DNA from: GCA-2699365 sp036160955
GTDB lineage: Bacteria > Verrucomicrobiota > Verrucomicrobiia > Opitutales > Coraliomargaritaceae
Assembly (NCBI GenBank): GCA_036160955.1
Contig: JAYYDJ010000011.1
Location: 1 to 64,000, forward strand
Length of the DNA: 64,000 bases
Direction of reading: 5' to 3'
A model generated the notes under the pieces. The model was given only the letters and a program-made list of their open reading frames with translations, made no database searches and had not been told where the DNA came from. Shown piece by piece: positions 1 to 8,548 of this stretch. The first letter of the stretch is position 1. Each line of letters begins with the position of its first letter. Position numbers and translations under genes: made by a program.

Positions 1-519
1 ACTTATGGGTCTGGGCAGTGCCAGTTCACCTTCTATTTGATTGCGAGTGATCAACCTACCAGCTGTTGCGCAGAGGAGCAAATTGCAGACGCGCCATTAC
101 TTGCCCATAATACCAAGCCAAAGATGATTCCATCGACTGCGAAAGGAAAGCAAGCAACGACTAAATTTGGTAGAATTGAGGCTGTAAGTACCGGTTGGGC
201 GTTGTGGCAGGCTACGGTGACTTATATGAGGCCACATCAAGTCCGCGCCCATGCTGTGACTGTTGGCATTTCGATCATTGGTGACACTCTTTATGGTGGC
301 CCTACTTCCCCAAGATTACGCGATTTGGAGCCAAGTAAGCGTGGTTCTGGAGTCGGCACTCCTCTGTTCAATGGGGTAGCCTTGCATTTAGCTGAGTTAC
401 GAATGCCGGAAAATGATGAATCGCCCGCAGTGACTTTTAAGGCGGCTTTGCCTCGACCATTTTCCGCGCTTCTTAAGCGCTTGAAGCTACCTGTACCTTC
501 TAAAATAGATTGTGGATAA
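1..519 (+). CDS. RluA-family pseudouridine synthase, C-terminal part (cut by window start)
   Basis: The reading frame is open from the first base, so the true start lies before the window. The protein would isomerise uridine to pseudouridine in rRNA or tRNA. The visible part holds the C-terminal half of the RluA-type catalytic fold: a strand with KGKQATTKF, then the family's substrate-binding block seen here as MRPHQVRAHAVTVG followed by GDTLYGG. In the family this block usually reads TGRTHQIRVH, so the local wording is divergent. The catalytic Asp motif (HRLD) would lie upstream and cannot be checked. The exact RluA/C/D subclass and target base cannot be assigned. Confidence 0.72.
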   Translation, partial: TYGSGQCQFTFYLIASDQPTSCCAEEQIADAPLLAHNTKPKMIPSTAKGKQATTKFGRIEAVSTGWALWQATVTYMRPHQVRAHAVTVGISIIGDTLYGGPTSPRLRDLEPSKRGSGVGTPLFNGVALHLAELRMPENDESPAVTFKAALPRPFSALLKRLKLPVPSKIDCG

Positions 520-604
520 CAATAATTGATTGAAGAAAAGCCTTTACAGCTAAGCCCTGCTTCGACTTAAGAGAGCGCTTTCGTATACAAAAATTAATTT
601 AATT

Positions 605-700
605 ATGGGTAACCTTAAGAAAAAACGCCGTTTAAAGATGAATAACCACAAGCGCCGTAAGCGCTTAAAGTCGAATCGTCACAAGAAGCGCACCTGGTAG
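605..700 (+). CDS. 31-residue COX24/mS38-like (bS22-type) small ribosomal protein
   Basis: A 31-codon frame beginning MGNLKKKRRLKMNNHKRRK and ending in KRTW. It is extremely basic, with more than half Lys/Arg. The KKRRLKM..HK.RKRLK..R pattern is the AURKAIP1/COX24 domain, which includes mitochondrial mS38 and the actinobacterial small-subunit protein bS22. By homology it should bind the 30S subunit near the decoding centre. It has its own strong terminator directly downstream (741-780), so it looks like a single-gene transcript. The start has an A/T-rich leader with no Shine-Dalgarno sequence. Identification rests on composition and motif, not on an alignment. Confidence 0.75.
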   Translation: MGNLKKKRRLKMNNHKRRKRLKSNRHKKRTW

Positions 701-740
701 TGCTTCTCCATATAGGCTTATAATATAGTACTTTACTAGC

Positions 741-780
741 AGGGCGGCTTCCACTTGAGGGAGTCGCCTTGTTGTTTTTA
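741..780 (+). terminator. Rho-independent terminator after the bS22-like gene
   Basis: A 12-bp stem (741-752 with 759-770, pairs all Watson-Crick or G-U) closes a 6-nt loop and is followed by a T-rich run, GTTGTTTTTA. It lies 40 bases after the stop of the small ribosomal protein. It also lies just outside the 3' end of the convergent AsmA-like gene. Confidence 0.8.
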
Positions 781-792
781 CTCCTTTGAGGA

Positions 793-1584
793 CTACTTAC
801 CAAATAAAAATTGCAAGCTTTCGCTGGCAGAGCGGATTGTTTCTTTAGCAGTGGCATCGATGCCATCCAATAAGGTCGATTCGATAACATTAAGGAGATT
901 CTGACCACCTCCTTCAAGAATTCCACTCGGGTTTGATAAGGCAGGTCCAATTACTTGCAGTACTTCGATGAGTACCGAATCAATGATCCCTTGGATCGAT
1001 TCTTGGTAGTTACGATTGCTAATATTATTTAGCTCTATACGCGGCAAAGAAATGGGCGCAGTGGTCCCTAGAAATTCAATGTTAACGATACCGTTTTCTA
1101 TGATGAGTTTCTTAACTATGACATTTCTAATATCCTTAGGATGGCCTTGAGCTTTTTCGACGTTTGCAGGCTTATTACTGTTTTTGGAAGTCTTGATATT
1201 TTTTTGTAGGACTTCCAAATTTGTACCTGCACGATTTTTTTCGTAATTGATTGTGGGGGATTTAATGTAAATTTCGTTAATGATCATTGTATCCCCTATT
1301 AGTGAGCTCGTTTGGATATCTAGATCGACTAAATCGAACGTAAGAATGTATTCTTGTTCAAAGTCGGATGGATTCGTAACTTTCAAATTATTTAATGTCC
1401 CTGTACCGGAAAGAAGAGATACATTAACTGAACCTAGGGAGATCTTAGTCTGCGCCACTTGAGTGCCCCATGCCTCAATGCCAATACGGATTCCTTGATT
1501 AACTAGGTATGCACCAAAGAAATAAGCTACTAGGCTTAGTAGCACGAAAAAAATGCCTAGCTTCTTAACCATTTTTATTAGCAT
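793..1584 (-). CDS. AsmA-like single-span membrane protein
   Basis: 263 residues. One N-terminal hydrophobic segment (about residues 8-28) is followed by a long beta-rich region of the AsmA/DUF748 style: LGSVNVSLLSGTGTLNNL, then LDIQTSSLIGD, then IIENGIVNIEF. Proteins of this type sit in the inner membrane with a periplasmic body and are linked to envelope lipid transport or outer-membrane maintenance. The C-terminal region (about 200-263) is predicted helical and carries a Gly-rich stretch. There is no enzymatic motif. The gene stands alone on the minus strand between the bS22-like gene and kdsD. It ends in TAG and has no Shine-Dalgarno sequence. The family call is by pattern; the specific role is unknown. 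Confidence 0.55.
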   Translation of the reverse strand: MLIKMVKKLGIFFVLLSLVAYFFGAYLVNQGIRIGIEAWGTQVAQTKISLGSVNVSLLSGTGTLNNLKVTNPSDFEQEYILTFDLVDLDIQTSSLIGDTMIINEIYIKSPTINYEKNRAGTNLEVLQKNIKTSKNSNKPANVEKAQGHPKDIRNVIVKKLIIENGIVNIEFLGTTAPISLPRIELNNISNRNYQESIQGIIDSVLIEVLQVIGPALSNPSGILEGGGQNLLNVIESTLLDGIDATAKETIRSASESLQFLFGK

Positions 1585-1755
1585 GCATACAATCCATAAT
1601 TACTTCAATTTCTTAGACCTTTGCAAACTCTTAGGAAAAACCAGTAGAGTCGCATTCATTACAGTTAGCTTATTTTAAGAGGCTCTTCTTGGTACCATTG
1701 TTAATAGGCTAATTGCTTTACTTCCAGCGCTCTTCTAGCTTTGCTTGTGACGATT

Positions 1756-2745
1756 ATGAGTAAACCCGTTCAGAGTATCGAGGATGGTCGAAAAGCCATG
1801 CACACCGAGGCTACAGCTATACGAACTGCGGCTGACCGATTGGATGCATCCTTTGAGCGCGCTGTAACTATTTTGCTGGGTACCGAGTCTAAGTTGATTT
1901 TTTGTGGGATTGGTAAGTCTGGGCACGTAGCTGGCAAACTCGCTGCGACATTTTCAAGTATTGGGATCCCCTCGGTATTCATGCATGCAGCAGAAGCGAT
2001 TCATGGCGACTTAGGCGTTTATAGGCCTGGAGATACAACAATTGTTTTGAGTAAAAGTGGCAGCACCGACGAGGTTCTTCGTTTAATGCCAATATTGAAG
2101 CAGCAAAAGTCACCCATTATTGCAATTGTTGGTAATCTTGACTCGCCGATTGCCCAGTCTGCAGATGTCGTACTTGATGCTAGTGTAACAACAGAGGCAG
2201 ACTCATTAAACCTGATGCCGACCGCTAGCTCCTCTGTTAGTTTGGCCATTGGGGATGCGCTCGCGACTGCATTAGCACAGGCGCGCGGGTTTTCCGCAGA
2301 GCAATTTGCCATCCATCATCCAGGAGGCCAATTAGGTCGTAATCTTACCATGCGCATTGAATCAGTTATGCATGCTATAGATCATATTGCCTGCGCGTCG
2401 CTCAGCCATAGCCTTCGCGAGGTATTAATTTGTATGACTGAATATCCTTTAGGAGCAGCCTGTATAGTCGACACCGAGGAGAAATTATTGGGAATAATAA
2501 CAGATGGAGATGTACGGCGCTTACTAGCAAAGAAAGGGGATATTTTAGATCTACCGATCGGCGACTGTATGACGCGGGATCCACTTACGGTGGATAAAGA
2601 GCAATTGCTTGGTGAAGCCATACAATTGATGGAGGATAGAGAGTCGCAGATATCTGTACTTCCTGTTCTCGCTAGCGATGAGCATAAATTAGTCGGATTA
2701 GTCCGATTACATGATGCTTATCAACCATCCTCGCTTCGCTCATAA
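1756..2745 (+). CDS. kdsD: Arabinose-5-phosphate isomerase (KdsD/KpsF)
   Basis: Converts ribulose 5-phosphate to arabinose 5-phosphate, the first step to Kdo for lipopolysaccharide, in the cytoplasm. About 329 residues, the family's usual length. An N-terminal SIS sugar-isomerase domain shows FCGIGKSGHVAGKLAATFSS and HAAEAIHGDLG with VLSKSGSTDE. Two C-terminal CBS domains follow (VMHAIDHIA region and CMTRDPLTV region). The ATG at 1756 was chosen over a TTG at 1741 because family members begin just before the first helix. No Shine-Dalgarno sequence is visible. Its presence supports a Kdo-containing outer membrane. No other Kdo gene is adjacent. Confidence 0.92.
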   Translation: MSKPVQSIEDGRKAMHTEATAIRTAADRLDASFERAVTILLGTESKLIFCGIGKSGHVAGKLAATFSSIGIPSVFMHAAEAIHGDLGVYRPGDTTIVLSKSGSTDEVLRLMPILKQQKSPIIAIVGNLDSPIAQSADVVLDASVTTEADSLNLMPTASSSVSLAIGDALATALAQARGFSAEQFAIHHPGGQLGRNLTMRIESVMHAIDHIACASLSHSLREVLICMTEYPLGAACIVDTEEKLLGIITDGDVRRLLAKKGDILDLPIGDCMTRDPLTVDKEQLLGEAIQLMEDRESQISVLPVLASDEHKLVGLVRLHDAYQPSSLRS

Positions 2746-2856
2746 AGGTGATATATCAGAAACGGGCTCTCCTCAATCGCTTTTAAGGTTGCGAGATGCC
2801 TGCATGCGCTTTGTTTTACTTTTGTTCCTATAATTTGGTAGTTTTTATTTTCATTC

Positions 2857-5800
2857 ATGTATCTCAAAGAGATCGTTATAAGTGGTTTTAAGAGTTTTGC
2901 AGATCGCACACGTCTGGACTTACGCCGTGGAATGACTGCTGTTGTAGGGCCTAACGGTTGTGGTAAAAGTAATATTGTCGATGCGATTCGTTGGGTGCTC
3001 GGCGAGCAAAGTGCTAAAGCATTACGAGGTTCTTTAATGCAGGACGTCATTTTTGAAGGTACGGAAAAGCGTAAGGCTCTACCAATGTGTGAAGTCGCCC
3101 TAACTTTTACCGACTGTGAGTCCGAATTGGGTACTGCGTTTAATGAAGTAGAGATTTCTCGCAGAGTAACTCGAGAAGGTGGTAGCGATTATTATATTAA
3201 TGGAAAAATTTCTCGGCTAAAGGACATACAGCGCTTATTTGCTAATACTGGGGTAGGTCGGGTATCTTACTCATTTATGTTGCAGGGACAAATTGACCAG
3301 GTGCTTTCAACAAACCCTGCAGAGCGTCGAACGATTTTTGAAGAGGCTGCTGGAATAACCTTATACAAAGCGCAGCGTAAGGAAGCACTGAATAAATTAG
3401 CTCTCGTCGATACGAATTTAGCTCGAGTTACAGATGTTATTGAAGAAGTCAGTCGCCAAATAGGCTCACTTAAACGCCAAGCTAGTAAGGCGCTGCGTTA
3501 TCAAAGAATTAATCACCGTTTATCGCATTTAGATTTGGCATTTAGTGCTTATCGTTACTCTAATTTAAGAGATTCAATAGAACAGATTTCTTCGAGTGCG
3601 GACGCTTTACGGCAGAAGCTAAAAACCCACACCGATTCGCTTGAATCAGACGAGCGAGCACTGACGCAGCAAAAGTCTGCACGTGGAGAATTATCGGAAA
3701 AAATGCAAGACTTGCAGCAGCGTGTTTATAATTTACGATCTGAAAAAGAAAATGCGGATAACCAGGCTGAATTCGCAGATATTCGCTGTGGAGACCTGCA
3801 AGGGCGCATCGCAGAACTCAGAAAAGAAATCGACGATCTAGAGGAGCAAAAAAGTTCGCTCGCTAAGCGTGCTGAAGATGAAGCTGAAAATAAACAATTA
3901 CAGTTAGGGGTCGTTGATGATTCCGATCGTATTTTCCAAGATCGTAGTAAGGATTTAGTAAAAGCGCAGGAAGCGTTAGGAACGATGGAGGCAGAGCTGC
4001 AAGAGGGTCGTCAATCAGTTTTACTTGCCGAAAATCGGATCAACCGTGCCCGCTCTCAGTGTACGACATTAGAGGTCGATTTAAAGACCTATCAAGTAAA
4101 GCATGCCTCGCTTACCGAAACAATTATTGAACTCAAGAATCAAGGAGAGGTTCTAAGCCAGGGATTACTTGAGATTCAACGCGTTTTTGAAAAGCGTCAA
4201 AACGACCAGCAACGCAGTCAAGCAGCGCTTGAGTCGGCTAAACAGGTTTCGGAGAATGTATTGGTACAATTTCGTAAATTACAAGAAGCGATCCAAGACC
4301 AAGACCGTAGTATTGCGCGCAGAACAGCACAGCTCAATATACTAGAGGGCTTACAGGCAAAATTTGAAGGCTTTGGAGAGGGTGCCAAGGCAATCCTTGG
4401 AGATCAGTTAAATGACCTAGTGGCCAAGGACAATGTCGCGATTGTGTCCAAAGAATTAAAGGTTAAAAAGCCGTATACGAAGGCTCTAGAGGTTTTGCTT
4501 GGATCTGCTATGGAGGCACTTTTTATAGGAGACTCCGATAAAGCGCTCTCCTTGATTGATAGGCTGGACCGCGACGCACTCGGTAGGGCTTGTTTACAAA
4601 TTGAGATTAATACAGCTCGCAGTACCCCTAAAGCCCAATTAGCGGACAACCTAGTTCCAGCTATATCGGTTGTTAGTGTGCGAGATGACACACTCAATGA
4701 GCCCGTTAGCCGTTTGCTCTCCAGATGTTATTTTGCAGATAGTTTGGAAGAGTTCATGGAGTTCTGGAAAGTAACTCCAGAATTTAATTTTTTATTCGTA
4801 GCAACTAAGGACGGTGAAATCATTGACTGCCGAGGACTTATCCACGGCGGCCGTACCTCTGGGAAAATGGCGTCTAATGTTCTTGCCAGAGAAGCAGAAA
4901 TTCGTCAACTGCGAGCTGAGATTGATGCGGACCGTAAGGAACTCAATAATCGTCGCAAAGAAGCATCGGATCTTGATGAGAATCGTAACTCAGCAGAATC
5001 TAAAGTAGACTCTGAACGCCAAAAGCTAAGTGAATTGAACAGTGAAATCTCTGTGCTAAATTCAGAGGAGCAAGCGCAGAAAGAAAGAATTGAGCAAAAT
5101 TCACTACAGCGCCAAGCAAGCGAAGAGCAGATTAAAGGGTTGGATGAACATCACGGAGATTCTGTCCGAGAATTAAAAGAGGCACAAAAAGAATTAAAGA
5201 CTTCCGAGACAGGACTGTCTGATGAGAGGCAAGCAGTGACTAATTTAGAAGAGGCTATCCAACAAGCTCGTGAAATTAGGGATCATAAGCGAGAGTTAGT
5301 CGCAGATGTGCGACTTGAACTTGCGGAGCGTAAGCAGCGCCTAGAATCACTCGACCGCTCATTGAATGAAGTAGAGCGCGAGAGTGGCAGTTTGCAGGAG
5401 CGGATACTTCGGCGTAACCAAGAGATCGATACTATCCATGAACAAATTTCCAAGCTTAAGGGTAACCGAGTCAGTGAGTCTGATAAGAGCATTGAATTAG
5501 AAAAGACTTTATCGATTGCTACCGAACAACTCGAGCAAGACCAAACTTCACTTAAAGTTATGGATAATACTATTTCAGATATCGATGCGGGACTATCTGA
5601 AAGGCGCGCCACTAGTCGAGCGTTTGATCAAGAATTAACAAAATTGGATGTACGACTAGCAGAAGAGCGCTCGCAGCTTGGTTTTATCGAGTCTTCGGCA
5701 CAGGGTAATTATCAGATTGAATTACAGGCAGTTGATTGGAAGTCAGAGCTATGGGAAGCAGGTATTGAGTTTGATAAGCGAGTGAATTTAGATCAGGTGG

Positions 5801-6117
5801 ATGATCCCGATCAAATTACCGCACTAGCAAAACAAGAACGAGAGGATCCAACTCAGGAGGATTTAGCAGAAATGGACCTAACAGATTGGTCACTAGTAGA
5901 AGCTGAAGTACAAGAATTAAAGGGAAGAATTACCAGTATGGGCCCGGTCAATTTAGACGCTATTAGTGAATATGCTGACTTGAAGGAGCGCCACGACTTT
6001 CTCAAGAAACAAAGTGAGGATCTTTGGAATTCGAAGAATGCTTTGGTAAAGACGATCGATGAAATTAACGAAACCTCACAGTCGCTGTTGCGTGATACTT
6101 TTTTGCAGGTGTGGTAA
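2857..6117 (+). CDS. smc: Chromosome segregation protein SMC, main part up to an in-frame TAA
   Basis: Condensin-type ATPase that organises and segregates the chromosome. The N-terminal head has Walker A GPNGCGKSN (about residue 32) and the family's FEEAAGI motif. Long coiled coils flank a hinge around residues 505-665. The frame stops at TAA 6115-6117 after TFLQVW, in the middle of the conserved start of the C-terminal head. The same frame continues immediately with KFAFTYEKLSGGGFADLQL, exactly as an uninterrupted SMC would read. The TAA takes one residue position, where relatives commonly have Glu or a similar polar residue. The broken product would lack the signature motif and Walker B and should be non-functional unless the stop is read through or is a sequence error. 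Confidence 0.93.
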   Translation: MYLKEIVISGFKSFADRTRLDLRRGMTAVVGPNGCGKSNIVDAIRWVLGEQSAKALRGSLMQDVIFEGTEKRKALPMCEVALTFTDCESELGTAFNEVEISRRVTREGGSDYYINGKISRLKDIQRLFANTGVGRVSYSFMLQGQIDQVLSTNPAERRTIFEEAAGITLYKAQRKEALNKLALVDTNLARVTDVIEEVSRQIGSLKRQASKALRYQRINHRLSHLDLAFSAYRYSNLRDSIEQISSSADALRQKLKTHTDSLESDERALTQQKSARGELSEKMQDLQQRVYNLRSEKENADNQAEFADIRCGDLQGRIAELRKEIDDLEEQKSSLAKRAEDEAENKQLQLGVVDDSDRIFQDRSKDLVKAQEALGTMEAELQEGRQSVLLAENRINRARSQCTTLEVDLKTYQVKHASLTETIIELKNQGEVLSQGLLEIQRVFEKRQNDQQRSQAALESAKQVSENVLVQFRKLQEAIQDQDRSIARRTAQLNILEGLQAKFEGFGEGAKAILGDQLNDLVAKDNVAIVSKELKVKKPYTKALEVLLGSAMEALFIGDSDKALSLIDRLDRDALGRACLQIEINTARSTPKAQLADNLVPAISVVSVRDDTLNEPVSRLLSRCYFADSLEEFMEFWKVTPEFNFLFVATKDGEIIDCRGLIHGGRTSGKMASNVLAREAEIRQLRAEIDADRKELNNRRKEASDLDENRNSAESKVDSERQKLSELNSEISVLNSEEQAQKERIEQNSLQRQASEEQIKGLDEHHGDSVRELKEAQKELKTSETGLSDERQAVTNLEEAIQQAREIRDHKRELVADVRLELAERKQRLESLDRSLNEVERESGSLQERILRRNQEIDTIHEQISKLKGNRVSESDKSIELEKTLSIATEQLEQDQTSLKVMDNTISDIDAGLSERRATSRAFDQELTKLDVRLAEERSQLGFIESSAQGNYQIELQAVDWKSELWEAGIEFDKRVNLDQVDDPDQITALAKQEREDPTQEDLAEMDLTDWSLVEAEVQELKGRITSMGPVNLDAISEYADLKERHDFLKKQSEDLWNSKNALVKTIDEINETSQSLLRDTFLQVW

Positions 6118-6573
6118 AAATTTGCATTTACTTATGAGAAACTATCCGGTGGTGGCTTTGCTGATTTACAGTTAATTGATTCGGAGGATCCATTAGAGTC
6201 AGGCATAGAAATTATCGCTCGCCCTCCAGGCACGAGACTCAAGAGCGTATCTTTACTTTCTGGAGGTCAGCGTACTATGGCGGCAGTCGCACTTCTTTTC
6301 GCAATTTATATGGTTCGCCCAAGCCCTTTCTGCGTACTCGATGAAATTGATGCTGCCTTAGATGATGCCAATATTGGGCGTTTTTGTGAGACTCTTCAGG
6401 GCTTTACGTCTAAGTCGCAGTTTCTTATTATCACACATAATAAACGTACGATTTCTAATGCAGATACTGTCTTTGGTGTAACGATGCCTGAGAAGGGAGT
6501 TTCCACACTAATTTCTATGCGTTTCAACAAAGACAGTAACAGCCCTGATTTGGTTGGCTTAGAAAGCCGTTAG
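6118..6573 (+). pseudogene. smc: SMC C-terminal ATPase head, in frame after the TAA
   Basis: Same reading frame as the upstream smc. It encodes the rest of the C-terminal head: GGGFADLQL, PPGTRLKSV, the ABC signature LSGGQRTMAA (Gln where many SMCs have Glu), Walker B with FCVLDEIDAALDD, and the switch His in IITHNK. It ends in TAG. The first ATG is at 6277, after the signature motif, so a separately translated product would lack the signature and could not complete the head. Read together with 2857-6117 this is one 1238-codon smc with a single nonsense codon. No frameshift is needed to join the parts. Confidence 0.85.
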
Positions 6574-6585
6574 CAATTTAAAAAA

Positions 6586-6819
6586 GTGATAACATTAGAT
6601 GTAGATATCTTATTTCTACTGTACTTGGGGAGTGGTTTTTTACTAATCTTCACTCTATGGTTTTACTCTGAATGGCGTGATTCGAATCGTTTTAAGGCGC
6701 ATGAACCTAAGGTTATATATCACTGCATCAAGTGCTCCTGTATTTATACTGGATCACAAAAAAGTAATGAATTAGAGTGTCCGGAATGTGGATTTGTCAA
6801 CGGACGCTTAAGATTTTAG
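6586..6819 (+). CDS. Small membrane protein with a C-terminal zinc ribbon
   Basis: 77 residues from a GTG start, 12 bases after smc. One hydrophobic segment (about residues 8-27) is followed by a charged linker and two Cys pairs, CIKC and CPEC, in a rubredoxin/zinc-ribbon arrangement. It probably sits in the inner membrane with the metal-binding end in the cytoplasm. No Shine-Dalgarno sequence is seen. I do not recognise a named family. Its position directly behind smc and before guaA suggests co-transcription only. Confidence 0.6.
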   Translation: MITLDVDILFLLYLGSGFLLIFTLWFYSEWRDSNRFKAHEPKVIYHCIKCSCIYTGSQKSNELECPECGFVNGRLRF

Positions 6820-6854
6820 TTTACACTAAGCATTACTCCTCGTCTCTCTTATAA

Positions 6855-8402
6855 ATGTCTAAGCATATAGCAGTTCTTGATTTTGGATCACAGTATACGC
6901 AGGTTATTGCACGTCGCATTCGTGAGGCCAATGTCTTATCTCGGATCTACCCATACAACACTCAGGCGAGCGTGCTCGAGGAAGCAGGGGCGCAGGGTAT
7001 TATTCTTTCTGGTGGGCCATCATCAGTGTTAGTAGATGGGTCGCCACATCCAGATGCTGCGGTATTTGAAATGGGAATTCCTGTGCTCGGAATCTGCTAT
7101 GGAGAACAACTCATGGCTCACATGCTAGGCGGCGAGGTCGGTAAGAGTGAAGAGCGTGAATTTGGGCATGGAACTTTAGTCATTGAGCATAAGGGTGAGC
7201 TCTTTGATGGATTGCCTGATAGCTTGCGGGTTTGGAATTCACATGGAGACCGCCTCGAAGTATTACCGCAAGGCTTCAGGGCAATCGCTTCCACGGAGAA
7301 CTCCCCGTTTGCTACTATTGAAAATGCGGAGAGGAATTTTTATGGCATGCAATTTCATCCAGAGGTTGCTCATTCAGAAATGGGCACCCAAGTTATTGCC
7401 AATTTTTTGTTCAAAATATGCGAATGCCAGGCGGATTGGTCGATGGCGAATTATATCGAGCAAACAGTACAAAAAATACGTGAAAGTGTAGGCAATGAAA
7501 GTGTGATTCTTGGCTTATCTGGAGGGGTAGATTCTTCTGTAGCAGCAGCGCTTATTCACAAAGCGATTGGCCGGCAATTAACATGCGTCTTTGTGGATAA
7601 CGGGTTACTTCGCTTAAATGAGCGAGAGCAAGTGGAAAAGCTGTACGGTGAACATTTTGATTTAGATGTTCGCGTGGCTGATAAAGGGAAGCTCTTTTTA
7701 GATCGTCTTGCTGGCATCTGCGATCCAGAGCAGAAGCGAAAAATTATTGGTAATACTTTTGTTGAAGTTTTTGATGAAGCAGTGCACGCACTCAATTCGC
7801 AGGGCAATTATACTTTTTTAGCGCAAGGCACCCTATACCCAGATGTAATTGAATCAGTAGCCATCGACGGTAATCCTGCGGCCCTTATTAAGAGCCATCA
7901 TAACGTAGGTGGCTTACCTGAAAAAATGAAATTAAAGCTTCTCGAGCCGCTTCGCGAACTATTTAAGGATGAAGTGCGAGAATTAGGCTCGCAATTAGGT
8001 TTGCCGAAGGAAGTTGTTTGGCGCCAACCTTTCCCAGGTCCAGGGCTCGGCGTCCGAGTCATGGGACCAGTTCAAGAAGCTGACCTTGTTATCTTGAGAA
8101 AAGCAGATGCTATTTTACAGGAGGAAATGATAGCGGCAGATTTGTACTACAAGGTTTGGCAATCATTTTGTGTCTTCCTTCCAGTCAAAACGGTTGGCGT
8201 TATGGGCGACGAGCGCACCTATGAAAATGTGGTTGCTCTGCGTATAGTGGAGAGTGTTGACGCTATGACAGCAGATTGGGCGCGTGTACCGTATGAGATT
8301 CTCCGTGCTATTTCGAACCGTATCATCAATGAAGTTTCCGGCTGCAATCGAGTGGTATTAGACATTAGCTCGAAGCCACCAAGCACTATTGAGTGGGAGT
8401 AA
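6855..8402 (+). CDS. guaA: GMP synthase (glutamine-hydrolysing)
   Basis: Converts XMP to GMP using glutamine and ATP, the last step of de novo guanine nucleotide synthesis. 515 residues, the normal length. The N-terminal class I amidotransferase domain has GICYGEQLMA with the catalytic Cys and GMQFHPEVAH with the His and Glu. The ATP pyrophosphatase domain has the PP-loop GLSGGVDSSV at about residue 218. The C-terminal dimerisation domain ends in the conserved SSKPPSTIEWE. It ends at TAA precisely at this family-wide C-terminus, so TAA clearly works as a stop in this genome. The leader is pyrimidine-rich with no Shine-Dalgarno sequence. Confidence 0.97.
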   Translation: MSKHIAVLDFGSQYTQVIARRIREANVLSRIYPYNTQASVLEEAGAQGIILSGGPSSVLVDGSPHPDAAVFEMGIPVLGICYGEQLMAHMLGGEVGKSEEREFGHGTLVIEHKGELFDGLPDSLRVWNSHGDRLEVLPQGFRAIASTENSPFATIENAERNFYGMQFHPEVAHSEMGTQVIANFLFKICECQADWSMANYIEQTVQKIRESVGNESVILGLSGGVDSSVAAALIHKAIGRQLTCVFVDNGLLRLNEREQVEKLYGEHFDLDVRVADKGKLFLDRLAGICDPEQKRKIIGNTFVEVFDEAVHALNSQGNYTFLAQGTLYPDVIESVAIDGNPAALIKSHHNVGGLPEKMKLKLLEPLRELFKDEVRELGSQLGLPKEVVWRQPFPGPGLGVRVMGPVQEADLVILRKADAILQEEMIAADLYYKVWQSFCVFLPVKTVGVMGDERTYENVVALRIVESVDAMTADWARVPYEILRAISNRIINEVSGCNRVVLDISSKPPSTIEWE

Positions 8403-8548
8403 TTTTGGCGGATGCATCAAGAACTTTAAATATTCTCGCTTAGCTAACGTATTAAATTCTTTATAGTTAACAATGAGCGGGTTAATTAATAAAGAAACCA
8501 CTTCGCTGTCTTGCCGAAATAGTAAATAGCTGTTTTTCTGTGTCTTTT

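Noticed and set aside
615..950. Minus-strand 111-codon frame overlapping the bS22-like gene and terminator
   Set aside because: It is antisense to the small ribosomal gene and overlaps the AsmA-like gene 3' end; the protein has no family features.
4404..5612. Minus-strand frames (4404-4697, 5283-5612) inside smc
   Set aside because: They are low-complexity Ser/Arg-rich antisense translations of the coiled coil.
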